Shown piece after piece: positions 5,843 to 15,005 of a stretch of 37,418 nt of DNA (position 1 is the first letter of the stretch; the number at the start of each line of letters is the position of its first letter). The notes under the pieces are model-generated. The model was given only the letters and a program-made list of their open reading frames with translations. It made no database searches and had not been told where the DNA came from. The stretch spans positions 1 to 37,418 of the forward strand of contig JAFTZH010000051.1 in the NCBI GenBank assembly GCA_017464565.1. Direction: 5' to 3'. The DNA comes from Clostridia bacterium. Its GTDB lineage: Bacteria > Bacillota > Clostridia > Oscillospirales > CAG-272. Position numbers and translations under genes: made by a program.

Positions 5843-8086
5843 TTATTTTGAAGAGTGGGTACGGTAGTAATTCATAAGACAGCCGTCAAGAATGATATCC
5901 TTTTCGTCTGGAGTCAAGCCTTTTACGTATAGTTTTATCAAGCTTCTTCTTCCGTCCGCGCATACAACAGTCGCGTCAAATTCTTCCTTACCCTCAATTA
6001 TCGCCTGACGTATACCCGCGACGTATACGTAATCGCCGTCCTCATAGTCGAATTTAGTATCGGGGTCGAGAGTAAAGGGAAGAATACCCCAGTTGATACA
6101 GTTGGAACGGTATCTCTTGGTAGCAAACTCGTAACAGATGTTAGCGAATCCTCCGAGAACCTTCTGGCAGGAAGCCGCCTGCTCGCGGGCCGAGCCGTCG
6201 CCGGGCTTGTTTGCGAATACGCAGGAGCCGAACTGAGTGTTTTTGATAAGTTCCTTTGCGTCTCCGAAATTGGAAAGAACGTCGAGAAGCTCCTTGGGAT
6301 TCTCTCCGTTGCGGCGAGCCGCCTCGGTAGCCGCAACCGCTTTCGAGCGTCCGACGTATTCGGGAACGCGGCGCGAGAGAGCGAATTCGGAAAGACGAAG
6401 CGGATTCGAACGGTAAGACGAGGTCTCTCCCGAGGGGATAAGCTCGTCGGTGGTGGTAACGGGGTCGTGAATAACCGCGGCGAGCTTTACAAGAAGATTT
6501 TCCGCAAGCTCGTATTGTGGGGGCCAATCGGTTATATTGGGACCGAGAATAAGCTCCGCGTCTTTATCGGCTTTGCCGTATCCGTAATAAACTCTCTTTT
6601 CGTATACCGATTTATCAAAGTTGTATTTATGGGGAGTATGCTCGTAATCCACGTCGGTAGCGGCGGTGATAACTCCTCCGTTCCGTGCGGTAGCTGCTAT
6701 ACTGCGAGCGTCCATAAGCGCAACGCCCGCTATCTGACCGTCGCCGGGCTTTGAGCCTTCTCTGTTGGGGAAGTTTCTCGTTGTGTGGCGGAGAGAAAGT
6801 CCGTTGTTCGCGGGGACGTCTCCTGCTCCGAAGCAGGGACCGCAGAACGAGGGCTTGATTACCGCGCCTGCCGAAAGCAGATCCGCGGTGATGCCGAGCT
6901 TTGTAAGCTCAAGAGAAACGGGGACGCTGGTGGGATATACCGAAAGCGAGAAGTATCCGTTGCCCGTGCTTTCTCCGCGAAGGATAGAAGCGGCTTCGTC
7001 TATACTGTCGAACATACCGCCCGCGCAACCCGCGATAATACCTTGATCGGCTACGACCTTTCCGTTCTTTATCTTTGAACGGAGATCAAAATTGCTCTTT
7101 CCGAATTTCTCCTTGGCTTCTTTTTCTACTTTTGCCAGAATCTCGTCAGCGTTTGCAAGGAATTCGTGTATGGTATACGCGTTTGAGGGGTGGAAGGGGA
7201 GAGCTATCATAGATTCCATTTTGCCGAGGTCTATTTCTATCATAGCGTCGTAATACGCCGTTCCGTTGGGCTGAAGCTTCTTGTACTCCTCGGGGCGCTT
7301 GTGAGCCGCGTAGTGCTCCGCTGTGATATCGTCGGTCTCCCATATCGAAGAGAGGCAGGTGGTCTCGGTCGTCATAACGTCGATACCGTTTCTGAAATCA
7401 ATAGAAAGATTTTTAAGTCCGGGACCCGTAAATTCGAGTATTTTGTTCTTTACGAAGCCGTTGCCGAAGGTAGCTCCGACGAGAGCTATCGCCACATCGT
7501 GAGGACCTATGCCTTTTTTGGGGGCTCCCGTAAGATATACGAGAACGACCTCGGGCGATTTTACGTCGTATGTATTTGAAAGAAGCTGTTTTACGAGCTC
7601 GGGGCCGCCTTCTCCTACGCCGAGCGTACCAAGCGCGCCGTAACGGGTATGCGAGTCGGAACCGAGTATCATCTTACCGCAGCCGGCAAGCTCCTCACGC
7701 GCGTAGGAGTGGATAACGCTCTGATTTGCGGGAACGTATATTCCGCCGTATTTCTTTGCGGCAGAGAGACCGAAAACGTGGTCGTCCTCGTTTATAGTAC
7801 CGCCGACCGCGCAGAGCGAGTTATGGCAGTTCGTCATAGCGTAGGGAATGGGGAACTCACGCAGACCGCTGGCACGCGCTGTCTGAATTATTCCGACGTA
7901 AGTGATATCGTGCGAAACGAGAGCGTCGAATTTTATTTTCAGGTTTTCGTCGCTGCCCGATTTGTTATGCGATTTAAGTATCGAATAGGCAATGGTGTTT
8001 TTACGAGCCTCGGCGGGAGATATTTCTGCCGATTCGTATACCTTACCGTCCTTCAGAAACAATCCGTGATTTGTTAATTTAATCAT
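5843..8086 (-). CDS. Aconitase-family hydratase
   Basis: A 747-residue iron-sulfur hydratase of the aconitase superfamily, predicted to convert citrate to isocitrate because isocitrate dehydrogenase follows. Visible features: LGSDSHTRYG (residues ~141-150, the substrate-binding DSH block), the cluster cysteines in IIAGCAGGMFD (Cys354) and SFCGPCFGAG (Cys415, Cys418), and a C-terminal swivel domain with YRSNCINWGILPF near residue 675. The first cluster-ligand site reads GCAGG instead of the usual SCTN motif of AcnA/AcnB. This places it in the divergent branch usually annotated only as 'hydratase' (YbhJ-like). The start has AGGAGG ten bases upstream, and the promoter is consensus. A different hydroxy-acid substrate cannot be excluded. 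Confidence 0.85.
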   Translation of the reverse strand: MIKLTNHGLFLKDGKVYESAEISPAEARKNTIAYSILKSHNKSGSDENLKIKFDALVSHDITYVGIIQTARASGLREFPIPYAMTNCHNSLCAVGGTINEDDHVFGLSAAKKYGGIYVPANQSVIHSYAREELAGCGKMILGSDSHTRYGALGTLGVGEGGPELVKQLLSNTYDVKSPEVVLVYLTGAPKKGIGPHDVAIALVGATFGNGFVKNKILEFTGPGLKNLSIDFRNGIDVMTTETTCLSSIWETDDITAEHYAAHKRPEEYKKLQPNGTAYYDAMIEIDLGKMESMIALPFHPSNAYTIHEFLANADEILAKVEKEAKEKFGKSNFDLRSKIKNGKVVADQGIIAGCAGGMFDSIDEAASILRGESTGNGYFSLSVYPTSVPVSLELTKLGITADLLSAGAVIKPSFCGPCFGAGDVPANNGLSLRHTTRNFPNREGSKPGDGQIAGVALMDARSIAATARNGGVITAATDVDYEHTPHKYNFDKSVYEKRVYYGYGKADKDAELILGPNITDWPPQYELAENLLVKLAAVIHDPVTTTDELIPSGETSSYRSNPLRLSEFALSRRVPEYVGRSKAVAATEAARRNGENPKELLDVLSNFGDAKELIKNTQFGSCVFANKPGDGSAREQAASCQKVLGGFANICYEFATKRYRSNCINWGILPFTLDPDTKFDYEDGDYVYVAGIRQAIIEGKEEFDATVVCADGRRSLIKLYVKGLTPDEKDIILDGCLMNYYRTHSSK

Positions 8087-8125
8087 TTAAAGACCTCCTG
8101 TGCGAGTTTAAACATAGATATAGAT

Positions 8126-8154
8126 ATTATATATTATTTTCCTCTTAAAGTCAA
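8126..8154 (-). promoter_or_regulatory. Promoter of the aconitase-icd operon
   Basis: On the minus strand: TTGACT, 17-base spacer, TATAAT, about 40 bases upstream of the hydratase start codon. No obvious operator is visible. Confidence 0.8.
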
Positions 8155-8178
8155 TAATAAACTCGTACAAATAATAGT

Positions 8179-8218
8179 AAAAAAGGCGTACGAACGTTTA
8201 CGTATACGTTCATACGCC
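8179..8218 (-). terminator. Terminator of radA
   Basis: A hairpin with 13-base arms (GGCGTACGAACGT with its near-perfect complement, 8185-8218) followed on the minus strand by TTTTTTAC. It starts ten bases after the radA stop codon. Confidence 0.85.
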
Positions 8219-8228
8219 CATTGAGCGA

Positions 8229-9617
8229 TTAATCCTTTCCCTTAAACGAGCTTAATATCCGCAGAAGGTCAAAAACGTTCTTTACGGGAATGACCTTTAT
8301 TTTAAAATCAAGCTGAAGCTTCTCTGCGTTCCTGTAAGGTATAAGCGCTTCGGTATAGCCGAGTCTTGACGCTTCCTTGACTCGCTGTTCGATATTGGAT
8401 ATTCCTCTGCATTCTCCCGATAGTCCAAGCTCTCCTATGGCTACGAGCGTGTCGGGAATGACCTTATCGGTTATTGAGGATATCATAGCGAGCGCTACCG
8501 CCAAATCTATGGCGGGTTCGTCAAGCTGCATTCCGCCTATAACGTTCAGATAAACGTCGTTTGATGAAAATTTGAGACCGAGACGCTTTTCAAGAACCGC
8601 GAGAATGAGACAGGTTCTGTTGTAGTCTATTCCGTTAGAGGTTCTTCGGGGAGCGGGGAATACGGTAGGGGTTACGAGCGCCTGTATCTCGGCTACCATC
8701 GGTCTCGTTCCCTCCATAGTGCACACCGCGCAGTTTCCCGACGAGTCAACGGGACGGTCCGCAAGCAGCATTTCCGAAGGGTTAGTTACCTCCGCAAGTC
8801 CCGTGTCGGTCATTTCGAATACGCCTATTTCATTCGTCGAGCCGAATCGGTTTTTGTTTGCGCGTATAATTCGGTAGGTTTGCCTTCTGTCTCCCTCAAA
8901 GCAGAGAACCGCGTCGACCATATGCTCAAGCACTTTGGGACCCGCTATACCGCCTTCTTTGTTTACGTGTCCGACGAGTATCACCGAGATGTTGTGCTTT
9001 TTCGCCTTTGCGATAAAGGACATAGCGCATTCCTTTACCTGCGTAACGCTTCCCGGGGCGGACGCGATTTTGTCCGAATACATAGTCTGCACCGAGTCGG
9101 CTATAATAACGTCGGGCTTTATCTTATCGGCTTTTGAGAGTATATTTTCAATGTTGGTTTCGGTGAGGATATATAAATTCTTGCCTATTATCTTCAAGCG
9201 CTCGGCGCGAAGCTTTATCTGCCCGCCGGATTCCTCGCCCGAGACGTAAAGTACCTTTTTATTGATTCCGAGAGTATCGCATATCTGAAGCAGCAGAGTG
9301 GATTTTCCTATTCCGGGCTCACCCGAAAGCAAAACGACCGAGCCGCATACAAGCCCTCCTCCGAGAACTCGGTCAAGCTCTGACAGTCCCGTTGCGGTTC
9401 TTATGTATTCAGGTATTTCAAGCTCGGAAAAGGTTCGTTCCGTATTGTCGCCGTCCATTGATATTGAAGTACGGCGCTGGAGGGAAGATGCCGTTTCCTT
9501 TTCAACCACGTCCTCAACGAAAGTATTCCAGCTTCCGCAATGAGGACATTTTCCCATCCACTTGGGAGATTCGTATTCACATTCAGAGCAGATAAAAACG
9601 ACTTTCGTACCTTTCAT
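8229..9617 (-). CDS. radA: DNA repair protein RadA (Sms)
   Basis: A RecA-like ATPase that drives branch migration during recombinational repair. The 462 residues show the full family layout. There is an N-terminal zinc finger (Cys10, Cys13, Cys24, Cys27: ICSECEYES...GKCPHCGSW), then a RecA-like core with Walker A GEPGIGKST (99-107). The RadA-specific KNRFG motif (255-259) follows, and then a C-terminal Lon-protease-like domain (NVIGGMQLDEPAIDLAVALA, GELGLSGECR). It has its own consensus promoter and terminator, so it is probably monocistronic, although the amidase gene upstream could read into it because no terminator separates them. Confidence 0.97.
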   Translation of the reverse strand: MKGTKVVFICSECEYESPKWMGKCPHCGSWNTFVEDVVEKETASSLQRRTSISMDGDNTERTFSELEIPEYIRTATGLSELDRVLGGGLVCGSVVLLSGEPGIGKSTLLLQICDTLGINKKVLYVSGEESGGQIKLRAERLKIIGKNLYILTETNIENILSKADKIKPDVIIADSVQTMYSDKIASAPGSVTQVKECAMSFIAKAKKHNISVILVGHVNKEGGIAGPKVLEHMVDAVLCFEGDRRQTYRIIRANKNRFGSTNEIGVFEMTDTGLAEVTNPSEMLLADRPVDSSGNCAVCTMEGTRPMVAEIQALVTPTVFPAPRRTSNGIDYNRTCLILAVLEKRLGLKFSSNDVYLNVIGGMQLDEPAIDLAVALAMISSITDKVIPDTLVAIGELGLSGECRGISNIEQRVKEASRLGYTEALIPYRNAEKLQLDFKIKVIPVKNVFDLLRILSSFKGKD

Positions 9618-9659
9618 CGTATAAAATGCCTTTCATTCGATAATTGTGATTATAGACTT

Positions 9660-9688
9660 ATTATACAATATTTCATCGTTTAAATCAA
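9660..9688 (-). promoter_or_regulatory. Promoter of radA
   Basis: On the minus strand: TTGATT, 17-base spacer, TATAAT, located just after the stop codon of the amidase gene. The leader is about 35 bases. Confidence 0.75.
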
Positions 9689-9697
9689 GTATAAATC

Positions 9698-10435
9698 TTA
9701 CGAAATGGATTCCATAATGCCGCAAAATATCGACAGAGTGAGCTTTTGCCTGTATTCTTCGGTACAGAGCAGGGCGCATTCCTCCGAATTTGAGATAAAA
9801 CCGCATTCTATAAGTACGGCGGGAGAGGAGAGCCTATCTAGCAGATATATATTTCCATCTGCCTTTTTTATGCTTCTGCCGTTGTTTTTTTGAATACTTT
9901 CGCACACCGCTGTCTGTATATTCTCGGCAAGGATTTGCGAGCCTTGATTGTTGGCGGAGTAATATACCTGAAAGCCGCTGTATTTTTCCTGCGGAAAAGA
10001 ATTCATATGAATACTTACGAAAACCGAGTCCTCACAGTTTTCTCCAATCCGCAGTCTTTCGGCAAGGTCAAGCAGCTTTTTTCTGCCCTTATAGTCGGCG
10101 CTTTTGTCATAAAGCATAACGTCGTTCTCTCGCGTCATTATTACGTTTACTCCGTTTGAACGAAGCATATCGCAAAGGTCTGCGGCTATTATAAGATTTA
10201 ATTCCTTTTCGTAAATTCCGTTTATTCCCACCGCTCCTCCATCCTCTCCGCCGTGTCCCGCGTCTATTATTACCGTGGGATAACCGGAATTATCTCCGTA
10301 TTTCTCTTTGGATATATCGGTGCTTTCGGTGGATTTTGTAAACGCGGACGAGAGAAATATCATAAGCAGGGATACGATAGAAAATATCAGAGCGAAGAAT
10401 ACGTAAGCGAGTATTTGTTTTGTTCCTTTTTTCAT
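9698..10435 (-). CDS. cwlD: N-acetylmuramoyl-L-alanine amidase, CwlD-like
   Basis: A zinc amidase that cleaves the bond between N-acetylmuramic acid and the stem peptide. It has 245 residues with one N-terminal membrane segment (about 9-30) and an external Amidase_3 domain. The zinc ligands and catalytic residues are visible: His61 in IIDAGHGGEDGG, Glu76 in IYEKEL, His143 in VSIHMNS, and Glu210 in VLIECGFISN. Size and layout match CwlD, which makes the muramic-delta-lactam of spore cortex in spore formers; this fits but does not prove a sporulating host. I chose the ATG at 10435 because GGGAG sits seven bases upstream; an in-frame TTG 21 bases earlier lacks such a site. No terminator separates it from radA. 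Confidence 0.85.
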   Translation of the reverse strand: MKKGTKQILAYVFFALIFSIVSLLMIFLSSAFTKSTESTDISKEKYGDNSGYPTVIIDAGHGGEDGGAVGINGIYEKELNLIIAADLCDMLRSNGVNVIMTRENDVMLYDKSADYKGRKKLLDLAERLRIGENCEDSVFVSIHMNSFPQEKYSGFQVYYSANNQGSQILAENIQTAVCESIQKNNGRSIKKADGNIYLLDRLSSPAVLIECGFISNSEECALLCTEEYRQKLTLSIFCGIMESIS

Positions 10436-10502
10436 ATTTTTCTCCCACTGAATCAAGAATTACGGTATTTTATGAACACAAGCAACAATTAAGGTTGTCG
10501 TT

Positions 10503-10530
10503 AGTATATAATTTTTTATTTTAACGTAAA
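10503..10530 (-). promoter_or_regulatory. Probable promoter of the amidase gene
   Basis: On the minus strand: TTTACG, 16-base spacer, TATACT, about 65 bases before the start codon. It is a weaker match than the other promoters here, so it may be used by another sigma factor or may be spurious. Confidence 0.4.
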
Positions 10531-10556
10531 AAATCGAAAGTTGTTAAAAAGGCATA

Positions 10557-10585
10557 TTGACAATCGCTATTTATTTTGATATAAT
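10557..10585 (+). promoter_or_regulatory. Consensus promoter of guaB
   Basis: TTGACA, 17-base spacer, TATAAT: a perfect vegetative promoter. The ~40-base leader contains a small hairpin (GCTGC-ACGGGA-GCAGC, 10606-10621) directly against the GGGGAGG ribosome-binding site. No purine riboswitch is visible. Confidence 0.85.
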
Positions 10586-10606
10586 TATTTTTAATAATTT
10601 CGGTAG

Positions 10607-12100
<1,494 letters not shown>

Positions 12101-12115
12101 TAATAGAGGTATTAT

Positions 12116-12472
12116 ATGAGACTTTTGGGAAATATTTTGTGGTTCATTTTCGGGGGTCTTATCACAGCGCTTCTTTGGTGTGTCGCGGGCTTGCTCTTAT
12201 GTATAACTGTCGTCGGAATACCGTTTGGAACGCAGTTTTTTAAGTTTGCGAAGCTTTCTCTTATGCCTTTCGGCAAGAATGTAAATATAAGCTTTTTCAA
12301 GCATCCGATACTTAATCTTTTGTGGTTTTTGATTCTCGGCTGGGCAATGCTTATAGGCTATATTTTGGCGGCATTTCTGTGCTGTATCACGATAGTCGGC
12401 ATACCCGTGGGTATTCAGGCACTTAAATTTTCAAAGCTTGCCGTCGCCCCGTTTGGAGCGAAAGTAAAATGA
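12116..12472 (+). CDS. yccF: YccF-family inner membrane protein
   Basis: A 118-residue membrane protein of the YccF (DUF307) family, function unknown. It is an internal duplication: ITVVGIPFGTQFFKFAKLSL (residues ~30-49) and ITIVGIPVGIQALKFSKLAV (residues ~91-110) are clearly homologous. Each follows a hydrophobic stretch rich in Trp and Leu and is followed by PFG, giving about four membrane segments. It sits 15 bases after guaB with AGAGG as ribosome-binding site, so it is probably translated from the guaB message. Nothing in the sequence connects it to purine metabolism. Confidence 0.85.
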   Translation: MRLLGNILWFIFGGLITALLWCVAGLLLCITVVGIPFGTQFFKFAKLSLMPFGKNVNISFFKHPILNLLWFLILGWAMLIGYILAAFLCCITIVGIPVGIQALKFSKLAVAPFGAKVK

Positions 12473-12480
12473 ATAATTAA

Positions 12481-12528
12481 AATTATACCGCAGAATTGAC
12501 AAACTTGTCGTTTTGCGGTATAATTATT
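12481..12528 (+). promoter_or_regulatory. lgt promoter embedded in a large inverted repeat
   Basis: TTGACA (12496-12501), 17-base spacer, TATAAT (12519-12524) is a perfect vegetative promoter. The -10 lies in the right arm of a perfect 12-bp inverted repeat (12481-12492 with 12514-12525), and a further GACAA/TTGTC lies inside. The same DNA could act as the guaB-yccF terminator hairpin (T-run poor) and as a promoter with an overlapping operator. Confidence 0.75.
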
Positions 12529-12566
12529 AAAACCGTTATTAATTTTATTCTGAAAGGAAGCGTATT

Positions 12567-13478
12567 ATGTATCCGTACGATATTTTACCCGGAATAGATC
12601 TGTATTTGATTTTCCTTTGTGTCGCGGTAATTTCCGCAATAGTTGTTTACAGAATTATGGCTGATAAGCTCAAAATAGAAGCAAAGCTTCAAAACCTTTG
12701 TATTTTTACCGCCGTGGCGGCTATTATCGGCGGTTATTATTCGGCGGTTTTCTTTCAAGCGCTGTATAATATAAAAAAATACGGTAAATTTATCATCAAC
12801 TCCAATACCGGCGCGACCTTTTACGGAGGACTTATAGGCGGAGCCGTTATTTTCCTTCTCATATACTTTATAGCGGGCAAATATATGTTTCCCCAAAAAG
12901 AGCATATTTCGAGATTTTTTGATATAGCCGATATAGCCGCTTGCTCAATTTCGATAGCACACTCTTTTGGACGTATTGGCTGTCTTATGGCGGGCTGCTG
13001 CCACGGAAAGACCACTACCGCTTGGTTCGGTATAAATATGCTCGTAGACGGAAGAATGCAAAAGGTAATACCTACGCAGGCTTTTGAGGCGGTATTCCTC
13101 ATTTTGCTTTTCGTTTATTTGATATCGAGAATAAAAGACAAGGAAACGTATTGTCTCCAGATATATATGTGCGTTTACGGCGTATGGAGATTTATGATAG
13201 AATATCTTCGAGACGATTACCGCGGAAGTACGTTTATCGAGGTCTTGACGCCCTCACAGCTTACGGCTGTCCTTATGGTAATTGCGGGGATTGCGCTTAT
13301 ATTCCTTCAAAGAAAGCTCAAAAATAAAGTCGCGGCAGTTGCCGACGGCGAGAGCGCGTCGGCTGAAGAAGAGTATGAGTATGAAGAAGAATACGATTAT
13401 TCCTACGGACAAAGCTCAAACGAAAATGAGTCCGAAGCTGACGGAGAAGAAAAGACGAAAGATGATTCGGAGAATTGA
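12567..13478 (+). CDS. lgt: Prolipoprotein diacylglyceryl transferase
   Basis: Transfers diacylglycerol from phosphatidylglycerol to the lipobox cysteine of prolipoproteins, the first step of lipoprotein maturation. The 303-residue protein has about seven membrane segments. It shows GATFYGGLIGG (residues ~82-92), the Lgt signature HSFGRIGCLMAGCCHG (132-147), and the late essential block WRFMIEYLRDDYRG. The C-terminus carries an extra ~35-residue tail after the last membrane segment, very rich in Glu, Tyr, Asp and Ser (EEEYEYEEEYDYSYG), that is not part of the Lgt fold. The start has GAAAGGAAG at good spacing. It is the first gene of a three-gene unit with the CPBP protease and HD protein. Confidence 0.95.
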   Translation: MYPYDILPGIDLYLIFLCVAVISAIVVYRIMADKLKIEAKLQNLCIFTAVAAIIGGYYSAVFFQALYNIKKYGKFIINSNTGATFYGGLIGGAVIFLLIYFIAGKYMFPQKEHISRFFDIADIAACSISIAHSFGRIGCLMAGCCHGKTTTAWFGINMLVDGRMQKVIPTQAFEAVFLILLFVYLISRIKDKETYCLQIYMCVYGVWRFMIEYLRDDYRGSTFIEVLTPSQLTAVLMVIAGIALIFLQRKLKNKVAAVADGESASAEEEYEYEEEYDYSYGQSSNENESEADGEEKTKDDSEN

Positions 13479-13484
13479 TTTTTG

Positions 13485-14327
13485 ATGACTTGCGATAAGA
13501 AAAAAGCAAAAAATTATTTTTTGATTGCGGGTGCCGCTTTGAATATGCTCGTACTCCTTGGATTTGAAATATGGAGAGACGCTATATTCGGGAGCGGGGA
13601 AAGCTCGGACGCTTGGTATTTCTTGTCAACGAGATTTTTCGGCGCCTTGCTTTGCCTGTTTTTGATTTTTTACTGCTCCTATCAAAATATATTAAAAATA
13701 AAGTTCAGAACATTACATAAAGCTATATTGTTTACGCTTCCGTGCTGGCTTATAGCTATTAACAACTTTCCGATAATATCTTACTTTTCGGGTAACGCGT
13801 ATATATCGGGTTCAAAGCCGGAGATATTATTTTATTTCTTGCAGTGTCTCTGCGTAGGACTTTTTGAGGAGCTAGCGTTCAGAGGATGTATCTTTATGAT
13901 GGTGCTTCAAAGACGCAGGCGCTCAACGAAGGATTTGTTCTGGGCTATAGTGATTTCGTCGGCAATATTCGGTGCTATACATCTCGTGAATATTTTCGCG
14001 GGAGCGTCTCCGATATCGGTAATATTGCAGATAGGTTATTCCTTCCTTATCGGAGGAATGTGCTCGGTAATTCTTATGAAAACGGGCTGTATATGGCATT
14101 GCGCACTGATACACGCAGTATATAATTTCTGCGGAGGAGTGGTTCCCGAGCTTGGCGGAGGCGTCATATGGGATACGCCTACGGTAATTCTGACGGTTGT
14201 GGTATCGCTTGCCGTAGCCGCTTACGTTATTTTCTCGTTATTGCGAATAGACGTGAAAAAAGTTGGAGATATCTTCATTGAGGAAAAAGAAAAATCAAAC
14301 GGAGGGGATTTAAATTCTGACGTATAA
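13485..14327 (+). CDS. CPBP-family intramembrane metalloprotease
   Basis: A 280-residue multi-pass membrane protein of the CPBP/Abi (Rce1-like) family. The catalytic motifs are complete: EELAFRG (residues 128-134, EExxxR type), FGAIH (162-166), and HAVYN (210-214), which place the glutamate and histidine residues in membrane helices. Bacterial members process or degrade membrane peptides, and some give bacteriocin self-immunity; the substrate here is unknown. The start is uncertain: TTG at 13482 and ATG at 13485 are adjacent, and the nearest ribosome-binding site (CGGAG, ending at 13472) suits either. It begins seven bases after lgt and overlaps the HD gene, so all three are probably coupled in translation. 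Confidence 0.85.
   Translation: MTCDKKKAKNYFLIAGAALNMLVLLGFEIWRDAIFGSGESSDAWYFLSTRFFGALLCLFLIFYCSYQNILKIKFRTLHKAILFTLPCWLIAINNFPIISYFSGNAYISGSKPEILFYFLQCLCVGLFEELAFRGCIFMMVLQRRRRSTKDLFWAIVISSAIFGAIHLVNIFAGASPISVILQIGYSFLIGGMCSVILMKTGCIWHCALIHAVYNFCGGVVPELGGGVIWDTPTVILTVVVSLAVAAYVIFSLLRIDVKKVGDIFIEEKEKSNGGDLNSDV
14301..14319 (+). promoter_or_regulatory. Ribosome-binding site GGAGGGG with no ATG, GTG or TTG behind it
   Basis: A perfect GGAGGGG (14301-14307) is followed by an in-frame stop TAA (14311), then ATT (14314) and CTG (14317). No standard start codon occurs in the HD-protein frame until TTG at 14383, which has no ribosome-binding site. Spacing favours ATT or CTG as the real start. Confidence 0.55.
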
Positions 14328-14973
14328 CCAAATAAAAAACGACCCCGCTATCAGAGCTTATATACAGAAAGCGGACGAATCGTTGTTAGCGCTCGGATAT
14401 ACCGAGCACAGCTTTGCCCACGTTACGAAGGTAGCCGACGACGTAAAATATATTCTTTCGACTCTCGGCTTTCCCGAAAGAGATATTGAGGTCGCTTGCA
14501 TAGCGGCGTTTATGCACGATATAGGAAACCTCGTAAACAGGGTTGACCATTCTCAAAGCGGAGCAATTGTGGCGTTTCGTATCCTTGATAAAATGGGAAT
14601 GGACGCAGACGAGCTCGCTACCGTTGTTACAGCCATAGGCAACCACGACGAGGGAACGGGCGTCCCCGTCAATCCTATCGCGGCGGCGCTTATTCTCGCG
14701 GATAAATCGGACGTGCGAAGAAGCAGGGTGAGAAACAGAGACGTTTCTACATTTGATATTCACGACAGAGTGAATTTCTCGGTTACCGAGGCGCAAATGC
14801 GCATAGACGAGGATAGAAAAAATATTTATCTGAATATCAATATTGATACGAAATACAGTTCGGTTATGGAATATTTCGAGATATTTCTCGGACGTATGCT
14901 GCTTTGCAGAAAGGCGGCGGAAATGCTGTCATTGCAGTTTAAGCTTGTGATAAACGGCCATCCGCTGTTGTGA
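14314..14973 (+). CDS. HD-domain phosphohydrolase with a non-canonical start codon
   Basis: A ~219-residue protein with a single HD domain: HSFAHV (first His), FMHDIGN (the HD pair), NHDEG, and DKSD. This order is typical of metal-dependent phosphohydrolases acting on nucleotides or similar phosphoesters; the substrate is unknown. The frame from the first standard start (TTG 14383) would begin at LLALGYTEHSF. The 23 upstream codons, from ATT/CTG at 14314-14319, read as sensible protein (LTYNQIKNDPAIRAYIQKAD) and match how I remember related clostridial proteins beginning. They follow an ideal GGAGGGG. I therefore place the start at ATT 14314, with CTG 14317 as alternative. The gene overlaps the CPBP gene by 14 bases. 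Confidence 0.75.
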   Translation: MLTYNQIKNDPAIRAYIQKADESLLALGYTEHSFAHVTKVADDVKYILSTLGFPERDIEVACIAAFMHDIGNLVNRVDHSQSGAIVAFRILDKMGMDADELATVVTAIGNHDEGTGVPVNPIAAALILADKSDVRRSRVRNRDVSTFDIHDRVNFSVTEAQMRIDEDRKNIYLNINIDTKYSSVMEYFEIFLGRMLLCRKAAEMLSLQFKLVINGHPLL

Positions 14974-14974
14974 A

Positions 14975-15005
14975 AATAAAAGAGCGTGAAACACGCTCTT
15001 TTATT
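14975..15005. terminator. Bidirectional terminator between HD gene and araC-type gene
   Basis: A perfect 14-bp stem (14975-14988 with 14992-15005) with a three-base loop and A/T ends giving T-runs both ways. It overlaps the stop codon of the AraC-type gene. Confidence 0.9.
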
